Part shown: piece after piece, positions 48,820 through 62,781 of the stretch | Layout: each line of letters starts with the position of its first letter | Numbering within the stretch: position 1 is the stretch's first letter | Source of the DNA: Loxodes magnus | Taxonomy: Eukaryota > Ciliophora > Karyorelictea > Loxodida > Loxodidae | Assembly: GCA_946699065.1 (NCBI GenBank) | Contig: CAMPDV010000460.1 | Span: 62,001 to 126,000 of the forward strand | Direction of reading: 5' to 3' | DNA length: 64,000 nt | Notes under the pieces: generated by a model | Databases searched by the model: none | Told to the model about the DNA's origin: nothing | What the model saw: only the letters and a program-made list of their open reading frames with translations | Position numbers and translations under genes: made by a program

Positions 48820-51800
48820 ATGGTTGCAAAACCACTTAACAGCTAGAAAACTTAAGTGGCTAAGCCTTAAATAACCTTATAAAACCAGAAAGAACCACAG
48901 AAATAGATATAAAAGCCAATAGAATCTAATAAGAAGTATGCGTTCTAAATAGATACATCAGACAATACAATCAATTATAAGAAAATTGATGAGTTATTAT
49001 AAGAACTGTAATTGACTTTTACAATGAGATCTTTACCTGTTCTAAAGAATTAGTTAAAAAAATTAAATGGATTAAACTTTGCGAAAGTAGTTGATTAAGA
49101 GTAGTTGATACTATTTTTAGCCAATCTAATTGCAATGAAACCTAATAATGAGCTGATGGGAAGGTTAAAATATGGTGTGCTGAAGCTTATGTATAACTTC
49201 ATTATTGCTATGTTTCATCTCTCCTTCTCAAAATCAATGTAAAGCTTAGAGAAGTTTTTAAATATTAGATAGAATATTGCTGATACTATAATTTAAGGAC
49301 TGGATGATATAAGTGAGTGTGGAAAGTTTTACGGAAAACTTGATTTGTAAACTAAACTAATTCTTGAGGCGATGTAGTGTCTTGAAAAATAGCACTGATA
49401 AGAGCATTATACAGCTCTAGCAATATTTATCTACTCAACCTATAAATAAAAGAAATCAGACATTGAGATACAAGCAATGCAATAAATAAGACACTTTACT
49501 CTAAGCATAATGAATAATGAGGAATTCTTTCCTCATTATATCTATTAGTAAACATTCAGTCAATACGTTATAGACAACATGGTCGATATTGAAGTTTGAG
49601 TTGAACATTTAAAAGAGAATGAAAAGAAATCAAGATGGCCTGTTATAATTGCAGGAATAGATGTGATGGAAAAATGTCTTCTGCATACACTGAATGAGAA
49701 GGTTATTAATATAATGATGCGAGGGTATAAATAATGTGGAGGCTTACTTCACTTTATTAATTATGAAAAAGATAAAGATTTTTCCTGAATTATAAGAGAA
49801 AGAGCCATACAAGCAGCTATTTAGATCTGTAACCAATATTTGCAACTTCCTGAAATTTCTGTCGCTTAGCATGAAGTAACTGCTTTGCTGAAAGTTTCCA
49901 TTAAAAACAGATGGCTTTAAGAACCTAAAGAGTACGTTTGAAAATTGCTTGTGGATCCTTAAAGCTACAGAAATATAAAGGCATAGATGAGAGAAATTTT
50001 TATAACTCAGAAATCCAATTTTTGATTAGAGTTAGAATAGAGGCGAAATAAGTTAGCAGCTCTATTTAACGAAGTAATAATAAAAATTCATTATGAGTAG
50101 GAAAAATAAAAGCCTTAGACTGAAAGAAAGCTTAAGAATTTTCATTCTTGTTAGCAGTAGTTTGAATAGTATACTTCTAATTTGTAAGAACTATGCTCAA
50201 ATTTTGATTTTGCTATACCTAAAATACAAAAGACAAAGGAAGAAATAAAAGCGATGATGGACGATTTACACAGAGTTTAATCAGGATAAGCTTAAGCGTC
50301 TTAACTCTTATTCGAACTTAATAATGATATTGACTTTTTAAAGTAATGCAGAGATGCAGATGCAATGATGGCTCCAGAATTAATGAAGGCAAAGTCTTAA
50401 TTAAATTAAAAAGAGTCTCAATTATACTATAATTTATCACAAAAAGGATTTATATGGGGACAGCCTCGTCTAAGATAGTAAGATTTCGTTGGAAGACAAG
50501 TTGAAATTTTAATGATAGACGATGAATTAAGTTAAGTGGAAACAAGTAATGAAGTTCATTTTTATGTTCTATCAGGTAATTAAGGAATAGGGAAAACAAC
50601 AATAGTTAATGAGTATATTTACAGTTACAGGAACTATTTCTAATTCATAATTTGGATTTAAGGAAGTAACTTACATAACATTAAGCTTAAGTTATTCCAA
50701 CTATCTCTTGATTTTAAAATCAAAACTGAGACTGTGGATGATAACATTTAAGAACTAAAAAGTAAACTAGAAGAGGAGCCAGGATGGCTCATATATATTG
50801 ATAATATTAACATTAAGTAGACATAAGAAATAGAAAAGCTGCTGCCTGACTATGGAGGAATTGTTATTGTAACTTGTATGGAAGAATCTGAATACGTAAA
50901 TTATGATTTCAGAGGATTTGATATCATATAAACATAGCTATAACCTCTACTCAACTCAGAGTGTTACGGTTTGTTTAGGAAGCATATCGCTGAGAAATCT
51001 TATGATGAATAATAAATGAAAAGCTTCTGTGAAATTATGAATTTTTCACCGTTGTGCGTTTCAATTGGATTAGGATATTTGAAGCATTCTAAAGTACACT
51101 TAAAGGAGTTTTGCCACTAAATAACAAAATTGAGAAATCAGTATTAAGAAATTAAAAATGAGTTCGTTAAAACAATAAGGATTATTATAAAAATGATCCT
51201 TGATACGCTAAAATAAAACGATCACTAGCTAAAAGATATAATTGAAAAATTGGCGTACTTTGCTCCTGATTACATATCACCTGCATTATTATATTTCTTG
51301 ATAAAAGGTAAAATTCAACTCACTGAGTAAGTGAAATAAGACTACGATTTTGAAAAATTGATACAAAATGGTAATATTTCATACAGATAAATAGTGCTAG
51401 GATGTAATTAATAGGATGAAAGAGTGAAATATAGTAGATGTATATGGAAATAGATTATACATAAACTCATTAATATAATAGTCAATAAGTGCCGCTTAAA
51501 TGACTACTCTAGTAGGATATGTTATCACAGACGTAGCTAATATATATCTTCACGCCTTTAACTAAATAGATTTCGTTTTGGAAGTAATAACAAAGAGCTT
51601 TTACATAGATCTAATAAATTAAGGGGAAAGTATTTTCTAAACGTTAAACTATGAAATAAAAAACAAGGGAAACAATAGTTTTGCTAGTCTCCATAAAAGC
51701 ATCTTAATTACATTGAAAGTCTATCACTAGACTATCCAAAATACGTACAGACCTGAAATTCCTATCAGAAGTATTGTGGAGACAGTTTATGATTTACCAT

Positions 51801-52537
51801 AAGTTGTATACAAATAAGTAAATAGCTAGTATTTGAGCCAATAGTATGAAGAAGCTTAAAATAAAATAACGTTAGAGTAAGTAATTCCTTTAAAAAGCAA
51901 GATAAATGTAATCAAAACTAAAAGTACAAGCAAAGAAGTTATTTCGGAAATAAAAGAAAACTCTATAGCTGAACTAGATAAAGCAAGGAAAAAGCAGAAA
52001 AAAACTAGTTCCATTCATAAAAAATTAAACTAAGAAGAAGAAAAATCTGTTCTAAACACCTCAGCGATTGACTTTTCAGTTGTGTCTGCAAAAGAGGATT
52101 CTTGGAATCTAGGCGAGGATTTAAATTAATAGGATAGCAAAGCAACTAAAAATAAAGGAAAATTAACAATAATAACTGCGCTAAAAAAAGAAAAAACAAT
52201 CAAAAAAGCAGAAGGAAAAAGTTCAATTAGTACAGGATTGGATAATCTTTTAGAAGAGATTAAAAGCCCGAATAATAAATAAAATAAAAGTAAATAAAAG
52301 TCAAGCCACATAAAAGAAATTTAGGCAGACAAATAAAATGATGTATGGTTAATCGAAAAAGAAAACTAATAAAATAATCTTAATCGATAAGAGGCTGAAA
52401 AAAATCTAGATAAGCAAAAGACAAACAAAAAGAAAATAAAAAAGAAGTATAAATTAAAAGTACAAAAATCAAGGAGAATTAGGGAATCAATTGCTACTTA
52501 ATGCTTTATTTTTTTATTTAAACTTAATCAAACTTGA
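48820..52537 (+). CDS. STAND / NB-ARC-like P-loop NTPase
   Basis: 1233 residues in two exons; 16-nt intron 51371-51386. Residues ~50-400 are an all-helical region with ARM-like hydrophobic repeats, then a helical linker (~400-555). The NTPase core opens with FVGRQVEILMIDDEL, the usual NB-ARC lead-in, followed by Walker A GNQGIGKTT (586-594), Walker B WLIYID (656-661), GGIVIVTCMEESEY at the sensor/RNBS-B place, a helix LLNSECYGLFRKHI and NFSPLCVSIGLGYLK at the GLPLA place (P744). A winged-helix-like part follows (LAYFAPDYISPALLYFLIKG ... FEKLIQN), then VDVYGNRLYINSLIQQ. The last ~230 residues are Lys-rich and disordered; no LRR, WD40 or clear TPR array ends the protein. STAND NTPases are ATP switches in immunity, cell death and signalling. 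Confidence 0.85.
51371..51386 (+). other. 16-nt intron in STAND gene
   Basis: GTAATATTTCATACAG. Removal joins FEKLIQN to DKQCQDVINRMKEWNIVDVY and keeps the frame coding to TGA 52535; the unspliced frame soon accumulates TGA and loses texture. Confidence 0.9.
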
Positions 52538-55500
52538 TTAATCTTATCATTCCCTATTTTATTCAACTTTATAATTTTATTGTGAGATCTAAGTAGAATC
52601 TAAAAGATAAAATTAATACCTATAGCTAGTATATAGAAAGATAAATTAAGCGTTATAATTATTAATGCTAAGTAATGACAAAAGAAGCCTTAATATGAGT
52701 AATTTTAATAAGATTATTTCTATTATGTTTACCATTATTCAAACAAATATGAAAAGTATCTTGTTTCAGAAACAAGCAAATAAGTAAACAAGCTCTATTA
52801 TATAGCAACCCAAATTAAATAAATTTTAAAAATAATAAGATTAAATATATTAAATGTGAAAGTGAATTTAATAACCAAATACATTTTATAAAAAAAAGGA
52901 ACCTAAATTATTTTTAAATAAAGCTTTAGTAAATTGAAATTATAATTAAGCTTTTAATCTTAAAGACCCTTATTTTCCTAAAATTTACTTTAATCTTTGT
53001 TTAAAACTATTAGTTACCTATTACCTAACGTTTCTCATATGCACACAAAGTAGATATATCTTTTACAATTGTACTTAATTGCCTCATTCTATAGCAATAA
53101 TTATTTTTCTATCTTAAAATATGAAAAGTGACAGCATTAAATATCTATATCCAATAATAATTTATATCCATACTATGTTTATTATTAAGAGAGTCATCTA
53201 AATAATTCTAATTAAGCTATAAAAGGTAAATAATAAGTTTATTTAAATTTATTAAATAAGAAATAATTCCTTTATACTATATCATTAAAACCAATATTAA
53301 AGCTTCCTTATATTATTGTTTTCTTGTCTTTTCCCTAGGATATTATAGAACGCTAAAGAAGGAAATTAATTTTATAATAATTAGGATTATTTTATCTAAG
53401 ATCTGGAAATATTATAGTGCTTTAAATTTAACTTTTGATAAGGAGTAATAAGATTTCTCTATCATTTACTTTAGATCATTTGAATCTCTTTAGTTTACAT
53501 TTTTTAAGTTTAATTATTAATCAAATTGTAGATTTTCTAGCTTTGCTCGATATTAAAAATAACTATTGTCTTCTCTCTGAAATTATTTTGCATATAGGAC
53601 TTTTTAAATCTAAAGGTAATAACAATATAGAAAGTTTAAGTTAAAAACCTAAATATTAATGATTTAAAGCCTTCATTTTTATAAATCAACAGATTTATAT
53701 GATCAGGGAAAATATTTAATACCAGATAAAATAACTATGCAAGCATTAAGTTTATTTGCAAGAAAGCTTTAGTAGCCTTTAAACTAAGAATTTTGATTAA
53801 TACATTAAGATTTATAATACCCATTTTTTTAAATAAGATAAATGTTACTTTTTAGTATTTTTTGCCTTTGTCAAATCTAAGTTTTTGAATAATGAAATAT
53901 CATTATAAATACTTCCAAAACCTAAGAAAAGCTAAATAGCCTTCCTTTTGACTTAATATTAGATAGAACTATCTGAAATATTTACAAAGTAGTAAGTATT
54001 ATATTTAATGCTATTGGTATATACGATTTGCTTAATAGAAGCAATCAAAAAGCTCTCTTTTATATATTGCTTTTATAGTTAGGTATTTTACAATTAACGC
54101 TTGCTCAAATACTTTAAGCAACATTAAAATAAATAATAAAGATTATTCTGCTTTTATAAGTTTAGACTGCCTTTTTTATTTTGATTAAATATTATCCCTT
54201 GCTTAACTATAAAAAGCATTTTTTAACTAAAATTGTTTCTATAATATATGTAAAGACTCTATATTGAACTTATATTAGGAATTATAAATTTTTATCTATC
54301 TTGCAATAATAATTATCTTAGCTTATTTATAATGAAATATCTAGAAATTCATAGAATTAAACTCTCTTAATAAAAAAGCTTTTTATCTTTATTCTCTATA
54401 TGGAGTTAATTAACCAGCAATTGCTCTTTTTTCTAGTATAATTACTAATTAACTTTACTAATTTTACCTTCAAACCTTTGATTATAATTTGATTTTATGT
54501 TACTTCTAGTTTTTTTCTTTTAACAGAGCTACAAATATAAATTTTGCTTTAATAAATTAAAATCTAAAAAATGTTTGATGCTTCTTTTTTCCTTTCTTCT
54601 ATATCATATATATAGTACTTAGCATGCCTCTTTCTTATAATCTAAAGAGGACTAGCAATATTATTTTTGAACGTAGAGTACAAAAAAGGAAAGAATGTAG
54701 AAGCATTGTATTAAAACTACGATACTTCTAGTATTTTAATGCTTTTCTTAAAATAATTATAATTAGAGGTAAAGATATGCTTATAGATAGCTTTTATTAT
54801 ATATTCAGTTGCTTAAGCATTTAAATGCTATCTCTATCTAATTACTTCTTATCAATTACTCGAATCATTTCCAGTCTTTTAAATCTGACTTTTACCTTAT
54901 CTGATTAAACTACACTCTAATTTTAGTAAGAAGCAGTAACTAAATTTAATCTTAGATTTCCAATTATTTGATAGCTAGAAAGTAGAAATTATCATTTCTA
55001 GATGACATAGAAGTTAGTCACAAATAAATTAAGATAGACTTTTAATGCATTCAACTTAATATTTTTAAATGCCTTTATAAGGCTATAAGCATAGTCTAAT
55101 TATACATACGTAAATAAGGGGTTCTAATGAAATAGTCAGTCTATTAGCTAAATAATTTAATCTAGTTATATATTAACAGAGTATAAGGTTAAGAGAGATA
55201 CGGAGATACTTCTTATTCAGCTATAATAGTCAACTTTAGTAAAAATAAGGCTTTTGATAAAATAGATTTAATATTAAGAAAGTGGCATAAAAAGCATTAA
55301 TTAGTTCAAATCTAAAGAATATGCATTTAATATATTTAAAGGGCTTTTATTAACTTCTTAGCAAACAAATTAAATCATATTGCTAAGAAATTGGAAGTAA
55401 AATATGAGGCAAGAATAATAAAGCCCAGCTAATTTTTTACTAAATTGATACATCAAACTTTGGTTTATCCTTATTCACTCTTAATGCTTTATAATCATTC

Positions 55501-56402
55501 TTAATACCACAAATAGAAAAATTAACAGAAAGATAATGATTATAACGTTCCCTTTAGAATATTATAGTAAACATATCTTGAGTATATGAGTGGCCTTTAT
55601 TAAAATCTTATGTCTAAATTAGCCTTTTACAGCAAATATCATAATGAAATTATTATCCTTTTTAGCTTAGTAGATATTTTAAGATTTATTAAATCTATAA
55701 CTTAAATATCTCTATTTCTACCATTTAGAAATGTATTGAATCAATTATTAAAGTTTACCAACGCTTCAAAAAGTTTAGAATGAAGTTAGAAGCTCTAAAT
55801 TATTTGAGATTCACTTAAAACTAGGTATAAAAAATTATGCTAATAATCTCTATAATCAATGATTTAATTATAGCCTAATTAGATAATATTGTACAACTAT
55901 AATTATAAAGCAAGACGAATAAGAGTCTTTAGGAAATGTTCACATTTCCAGTTCTAGTTAAGCTTTTGATTTCTGACTAATGAAGATTTACTTAAACTAT
56001 TCATTCTAATCATTTCACTCATCTTCTTTTGAATAATATATAGTATAATCTTATTAGAATACCAAGTTTTTCTTAAATCTAGAGAAAATAAGAATGAATC
56101 TCAGCTTTTATGTATTAAAAAGTTAGATTAAAATGAAAGTATATAGAGGTAATAATAGCAAGTCATATAATAAGAATTACTAGCCTAAAGTAGCATTAAA
56201 GCCTTATCAATAAAAAGTATAATGAATTGATTTGAAAATAAAGACATTTTAAAGCTAAAAATTTAAGTTAATATTTATTATTGAAACTTGTTTTCGAAAT
56301 TATAATCAATATTTTCTATTTCTTCCAATTTTATATTTGAAACTTCAATTAGCCTTTATTGTCTAATTAATTGTTAGTTTCATCTTATTTTTTTATGGTT
56401 GC
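52538..56402. other. Intergenic region, 3.9 kb
   Basis: The longest gene-free stretch. Uniformly AT-rich, low complexity, no homology, no tRNA. It contains the short hairpin at 54627-54650. The tail of the receptor gene could extend to 56306 (see that entry). Confidence 0.5.
54627..54650. repeat. 7-bp inverted repeat
   Basis: CCTCTTT (54627-54633) and AAAGAGG (54644-54650) around a 10-nt loop. Small hairpin in spacer DNA; may be chance. Confidence 0.3.
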
Positions 56403-59400
56403 TCAATTCTCATTTTCTTCTATACCATCGTTCTGGAATTCCTCTATCTCATTCTATTTTTAAACGAATGCTTAGGGAAAATTTTGTTTTTCTAGGTTGC
56501 TTATAATTTAAGAACTTATCTAGTAAGCGAAATCTTCTTAGCTTTCAGCTTTAATACTAATAGTTTGCCCAGTATTTGTATTTTACAAATTTTCTTCTAT
56601 GGTTTCGTCATTTTAATTTAAAGGTATTATCTAGACCTTTTTATGAATTATAGGAAAATTAGCCTTTATTTTAGCTCTCTATTAGGAATTTACTTGCTAA
56701 GCATTTACACTTTAGCTGTTTTCTACATTAAGCTAGTTTTAACTTATTTCCTTATTTTCGATGAAATTATAAGAGGATTAAAATCCCTGAATTTTATTAT
56801 CGTTTGTATTTTATAAATTTCTATTTCTTACTGAATAGAACGAATTCAATTATTCCATTACTTATCAAAACGACTGCTAAGATCTAATACTTTACCTCGC
56901 AGTAAGCCCGTATTTTTTAAGTTCTTTTATGAAGGCTTTATCTTATTCTTTAATGCTGTTAATGTTGAAGAGGTAAAATGGATCAGTAAGTTAAATGGCA
57001 GTCTAGAAATATTTTTTGGAGTTTCGATATGCTTAGTCTCTTTTATGCATTTCAATATATTCTTCCTTAGGTCTAAGTTAGAATGCCCATCTATATAGTC
57101 CTGATTTGTCTTTTTGCTCAGTTCTTATTAGATTTGGATATTTCAAAGTTTTTAAAATTCCTATTAAAAGAATTATTATTAGTCCTGTCATTATTACTAT
57201 AATAAAGGCAGTTTAGGCATCAGAATCTGAATAAACTGCAATGCAACCAATAAATCCAACATAAACAACACATCACAACATACTGCATCACAGAGGATTA
57301 AGTTTTTCGTAGCAACTGGGTGATTCCTTGTTAGTCAAAATAGCAAAGAACATAGTTACTACAGTGAATAGAACACAATGAGCATCTTCACTTACGTACT
57401 TTATCTTAGAAATTAGCACTATATACACTGAAAAAAGAGAAAGCTAAATGAAATAATTTGATTTATATTTTATATGATTAAGCGTACCCTATAAATGCTA
57501 TCAAAAGGGCATTAAAAATATCCCTAGAGGCATAAATAAAACTATAGCGGAAGCTGATAAAGCCATTACCATAATGTGATCATTTTGAAAGCATTCGGTC
57601 TGGCAAGATTTTTTTAAATAGGATTCTTTGAATTCTAGTGTGCCATTCTTATCATAATCTACTGCTTCAATACATATAAAGCCATCTATTAAGTTATTCA
57701 AAAGAGGAATGAATAGTATTTAGTTAAAAGCAGGTGATAAATAAAATGAAAAACTTCCTAGTTTTTGCAATACTTTTCATTAAGAAAATTCAAATTCACA
57801 CTGAATAGATATAACAAAGAAGATTCAGACAAAGCAAATTACGCTTGAAATAACTTGAGTCAGATATTCGTATTTCATATCAACGTTTATTATCTTTATA
57901 AAATCTAAAAGCAGAACTTCTGTTACTAGTTCAACTTTCCAACCATAATTATCGATTGCTGGACCTAATGAAATAAATTGGAGCAAGATTAATGTCATAT
58001 AGATAGTCTGGAAAAAATCGTAAGCAGTTGCATATACCTATTCCTCCAATTTTTCATCTTGCACGTTTTTTCAGTGTCTCCAACTGTAATACCCAATTAG
58101 AAGTGAAAAAATGAACAAAAAAGTGAGTACAGCAAACATGACTTATACTCCCTTATCAAAGTCCTCTACATCTCTATCCATAAATGGACAGTCTAATTCT
58201 CAACGATCCTTAAACAAAACACCTGTTTTTTCGTCACCTCACATAATAGGCTTTTAAAAGAAAAAGATGTTTTCACATTGAATGCAATAATAACCAATAT
58301 CTTCAACCTATCATTTATCATCACTAACTTTCCTATAGTTAAAAGTATAATAGGGTATTTAGTCACGATCGTTTGTTTTGCTTTGTATTGCAACTTTACC
58401 AGTTGCACCATAGAACTAAAATTCTCGCATTTTTTGATTTAGTACTCCTATTTTTAAGTAATCCTTTCCATTTTAAATTAGGTCTTACAAAGACAATGCT
58501 GCAAGCAAAACGATATCAAATTCAAAGGCAGCGCTACTATCAGCTTGAGTTACATTTCAATATTATAAATAATCTTTTTCTATTTTCTAGCCAAATTCTC
58601 CAACTCATGCAGCTGTAAAAAATTATACTGCTCCTCTTACTACTGATTAAAATCTTTCAGGTTAAGGCCCAGCTTCATATCAATTCATTGCTAATCACTC
58701 TGCTCCTAAAATTTCTAAATCTCCCGGTCTAGCTCCTAGATTATATAAATATTAGACCATAATTCAAACATCATCTAGATAATGGAATAGCACCATTACT
58801 CTTGTCTTTTCATACATTTCTTTTAAAATTGGTTGTCATTCTGCAGGATCTGCTGAAACAATACTCTGAGGTATCTTAGTTTCATTATTAACTATTTTTA
58901 CACCACTCCTTAGCACATTTGGAAGGAAGTTGATTTTTAATCCAATTGACCAGGCTGTATCTCCATACACCATACCAATATACTTTCATCCTTAATTTAT
59001 AACAAGTCTTGCAATAAGCCCACCTTGAAATGCATCTGACATTGTAGTCCTTACAAAGTATGGATATTAAGTTATATTAGATAGTGCAGGTGATTTATTC
59101 GCTCCAGACGCCGTTTATATAATAAAATTCATCTAGTCAAAGAAATCAAATAAGCTAATTGAATTTCCACTAGCGCAGGTACTAAAATGAATAATTCCAT
59201 AATCTTATTATTTTTAACTTCACTCCTTGTATACGTAATCAAAATCAAATATTGTAGCACCAGTGTAGGTATAAGTGTTCTTTAGACTGTAGTATTTTAG
59301 AATGTTTTCATTCTGCTCGATATAACGCAAAGCGGAATCTCTTCCTTAATAGTAACCTTAAACTCATGCAACTACAGTTCCGTCAGGATTATGCATATCT

Positions 59401-60732
59401 CTCACCATACTAATAGGAATTTCTATATCCTTAGCTACTGGAATTTCGATAGTATTTCCAGGCCAAATAATTTATTTTTTAGAATCCAACTAAATATGAG
59501 TTTAGTTGACTTCTCCTACTATTACAATTTCTTAGTTCTATACATTCAAAATCTAGAATAACACTGGAATGGCAGCTCTTCTACTTGAAAAAACGATGTT
59601 TTACTTTTAGCTAGTAACTTCTTCAACATAGTATTTAGCTGATTAAATCTGTTTAGCTACTTGCTAAAATAGTAATTCAATGCAATAAGCATAATATTCA
59701 CATTCATTCTTAGTATACTTATACCCAAATCTAAAACCTATCAACCCATTCTCAAGAAATTCCCTTTTCAATAATTTCCTGCTTGAACGAAAGCTCAGTA
59801 CAAAAGCTGATCCTTTAACATAGTTTAATGAATTTTAAGCTTCTTATAAGAAAAAAATATCAGTGATATTAGATGAAAGATAGAACAACTATGTTCCAAA
59901 TGCTTTAAATCAAATTAGGATATTTTCCTACAGAACTTTCCAATTAGGATAGTTGCTTATAATGTGGTATAATCTACTATCTTTCATACTATTTCTTATT
60001 ATTCTTGCTTCTTTATCTTACAAAATGTCTGTCAAAAATCCAACGGTTGATCAATTCCAGTAATTGAAAAATGTTATCATCGATTAAGCAATATCCACAT
60101 CCGTAGGAAGTATAAAAAACGTGTTATTATACATCTAATTAATTCTTTCGTATTCATCGTCCATTTATGCCAAAACAAAATGTAGCAAGTCGTTTTTTTA
60201 TGCAACCTAAGCTATTATATAAGAAAAGTCAAACTAAAAAGTAGCATCAATAGCTATTTTTATATTTTTCGTATTTAACTTCGTTATTATGTTTTGAATT
60301 TCAAGTGTCCCGGTGATAGTATGATACGTAATTTTTATTTATTGGTAATTTGTACTCACAGTTAGCATTAACTATCTTTTAAGCTAGGATTAAAAATCAT
60401 TATACTCCTAATCGTCCGTCTCTTTGTAGATATATCCCATTTATATCGATCATGCTAGAAGAACGCAGCGAGCTATCATAAATACCAGCAACATTTTTAT
60501 TTAAAGTATTATTTTATAATTCTATTAACTATAAACCCTTTAACTCATCTCAAGGCTCTTAAATCTATTTTTATTAATTCAGAACATTTTAGGTTCTTTC
60601 AACTCCAACCACATTAATATAGTTTGACTATTGAGTCTTAGATACAAAATCTAACTTTGGTTATAAAAACATTCATTTCAGAATACAGTTGGTAACTATT
60701 AAAGAACTGCGTTTAGTTTCGTGAACTTGCAT
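56403..60732 (-). CDS. Receptor with two periplasmic-binding-like domains and ~9 membrane helices
   Basis: About 1435 residues. A 22-nt intron (60384-60405) joins GIYLQRDGRLG to LKRQLMLTVSTNYQ. Domain 1 (~35-400) and domain 2 (~430-800) both resemble the bilobed type 1 periplasmic-binding/ANF receptor fold of class C GPCRs and guanylyl cyclases: INVVGVERTQN, MITFFNYWNWSTVGFLTD; then YGIIHFSTCASGNSISLF, TQYPYFVRTTMSDAFQGG, WKYIGMVYGDTAWSIG, MYEKTRVMVLFHYLDDV. A Cys pair region (YYCIQCEN) leads to ~9 hydrophobic helices from residue ~857 (MFAVLTFLFIFSLLIGYY onward), more than the seven of a GPCR. The cytosolic tail (~265) is disordered. No N-terminal signal is obvious at ATG 60732, so a 5' exon may be missing. 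A 28- or 22-nt intron near 56316-56343 could extend the protein to TGA 56306. Confidence 0.75.
60384..60405 (-). other. 22-nt intron in receptor gene
   Basis: GTATAATGATTTTTAATCCTAG. It links the first ~100 codons to the long downstream frame. Without it each half would end in unrelated sequence. Confidence 0.75.
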
Positions 60733-62781
60733 TACTTAAGAGTAATTTAAATTGCCTTTAATTTAAATAGCTAAATACATTTTTCTTCGTATCATTAAAA
60801 AAGAAGCTGAAGAGCTAATCACTTTTATGAATAGTAACCAAGTTGAAGAAGAAAAGGACCTGTAATTAGCTTTTATGGCTACTTCATTCTTTTAAGTTAG
60901 AAAAACTAAAGGAAATGCAGCTATAATGATTCAATAATATTAGGTATAAATAATATAAGCTCTATAAATGTGCTAAACCTATCTAATTATAATTATGTTA
61001 CTATAAAGGAACTTAGATAAAATAGAGTATTAACCTTTTTGATTTAAATGTATAGCATGATATAGATTTTATAGTGAACAAGGATTAGAGAAACGATGTG
61101 ATTGTATAGAAATAAGCTAAATAGCAAGACTGCGATACTTAAACTAATTTTAATTAAAAGTCTACTAATTTAATAGCATACTTAAGCTTGTCTCTATAAT
61201 AAGCTGCCAATAATTTATTAAATCAACTAATAAATTAAAAATTAAAACCCTATAAAAGAAGAATTCTGTCTAAGTATAATTTTACCTTCTTAAAGAATCT
61301 AAAAACAAGTTGATAATGGCACTAGGTATTGATACGTTATGATACTATTGGCTTTTGCCTACATACTGCTAATATAATGAGTTATTAGCAATACTAGATT
61401 ATAGTTATCAAAGTAATTAGAACTATCCTTGTAACTCTGAGTAAGTTTGCTATTATTTAAATCAGAAAGCTTATTAATCTTATCTCTATTATGCTGTTTT
61501 GGTTAAAGGCTTCACTTCTTATTTAGATAGTTGAATCTAGAATAATTCATCTTTTATTAAAAGACTGCTATATAAAAAATTTACTAATTGATTAGTATAA
61601 AGAGGGAAAGAGAACTGAAAAGGAGAGATATAATGCATTTATTTAAGAGAAATACATCCAAAACATGGAAGGAAGAATGCTATTTGCATATCGTTTCTAT
61701 TAATGCCTAAATATAATAAAAGGCCTTTCAAATAACTTTATTTTTATACTAAGATTAAGTAAACAAATAAATGGTATTTAAGAGCATTATAAATAAACAA
61801 GTATATAGTTATTAGAGTTTAAATGGATAAGTAAATATGCTATTTTATTATAATCAGTTTAGTTAAAGCAATTATGAGTATAATTAATGTATGATATATC
61901 AGTAAGAAACTTCATCATCAGCTATTCAAGTAAAAACTTTAGGTATATTTATAAACTGCAAGAGAAAGAAGTTTTAAGTTAAATTTATTTAATACATATG
62001 ATTAAAAAGAAAGCTGGATAATTTGATAATATAAATATACTTTAGATTTAAGAAGGAAATTAGTTAAGCTGTAGTTCTACGTTTCATTTGGTTGCAAAGT
62101 GATATTTTGAATCATTAATCTAATAAATAAGAGATGATCATTTTATTATGGATTGTAATTAACTCTTTTAAAGTGTAAAAGGTTTAGATAAATAATTGGC
62201 AACCATAATTTTAAGTAAATATTACATCTCTATTGTGGTTGATTCCAATTTAAAGAAAGCTTTCTCACTATATTGGCTGACTTATATTTGCATTAGATGA
62301 ACTTGATTATTAATTAAACAAAATTGCTTTTAATAATAATAAATAAGTAACTAAGTTACTTTAGTGAAGACTGAATAATAGGATAAAGAATCAAATATTT
62401 TAGATGAACATTACAGTATAAATTGGAATTTTAAAGGCTATTAGTCCTATTTAAATACTTATATATCCTTATTTCTATTGGAAGCTAAATTAATCTCTTT
62501 AGTCATCTATTTTAATATATACAACCAATTCTGGTTTCTTAATACTACCAGTAATAGTTTAAAACTTGTAAACCTAGTTCTCTTTACCTTCAAAGACTTA
62601 CTTCTAACAATGTGTAAGTTAAATAAAAGGATAAAAACTGCTTTAAGCTCTAAATTCTACAAGATATGCAATAGGTTCTAACTGCATAAGCAGCAAGCAG
62701 TGCTTGAATTTAAAAGGAATTTAGCGGTAATAGAGAATAAAGTTAAATGATAAATATAAAAATAGTTTATAATATATATTT
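60733..62781. other. Divergent intergenic region, 2 kb
   Basis: AT-rich. Around 60780-60960 a plus-strand stretch (KKEAEELITFMNSNQVEEE) and a minus-strand stretch both look slightly coding; the latter could hold a missing first exon of the receptor. A TGA-poor plus frame at about 61633-62280 has no homology and is not called. Confidence 0.4.

Noticed and set aside
60452..60494. Signal-peptide-like start MLLVFMIARCVLLAW for the receptor
   Set aside because: It lies in the wrong frame for the upstream exon; a 22-nt intron gives a better continuous protein starting further upstream.
61633..62281. Plus-strand ORF of about 215 codons beginning MHLFKRNTSK
   Set aside because: Low G+C, several TGA to be read as Trp, no domain; consistent with a chance ORF.
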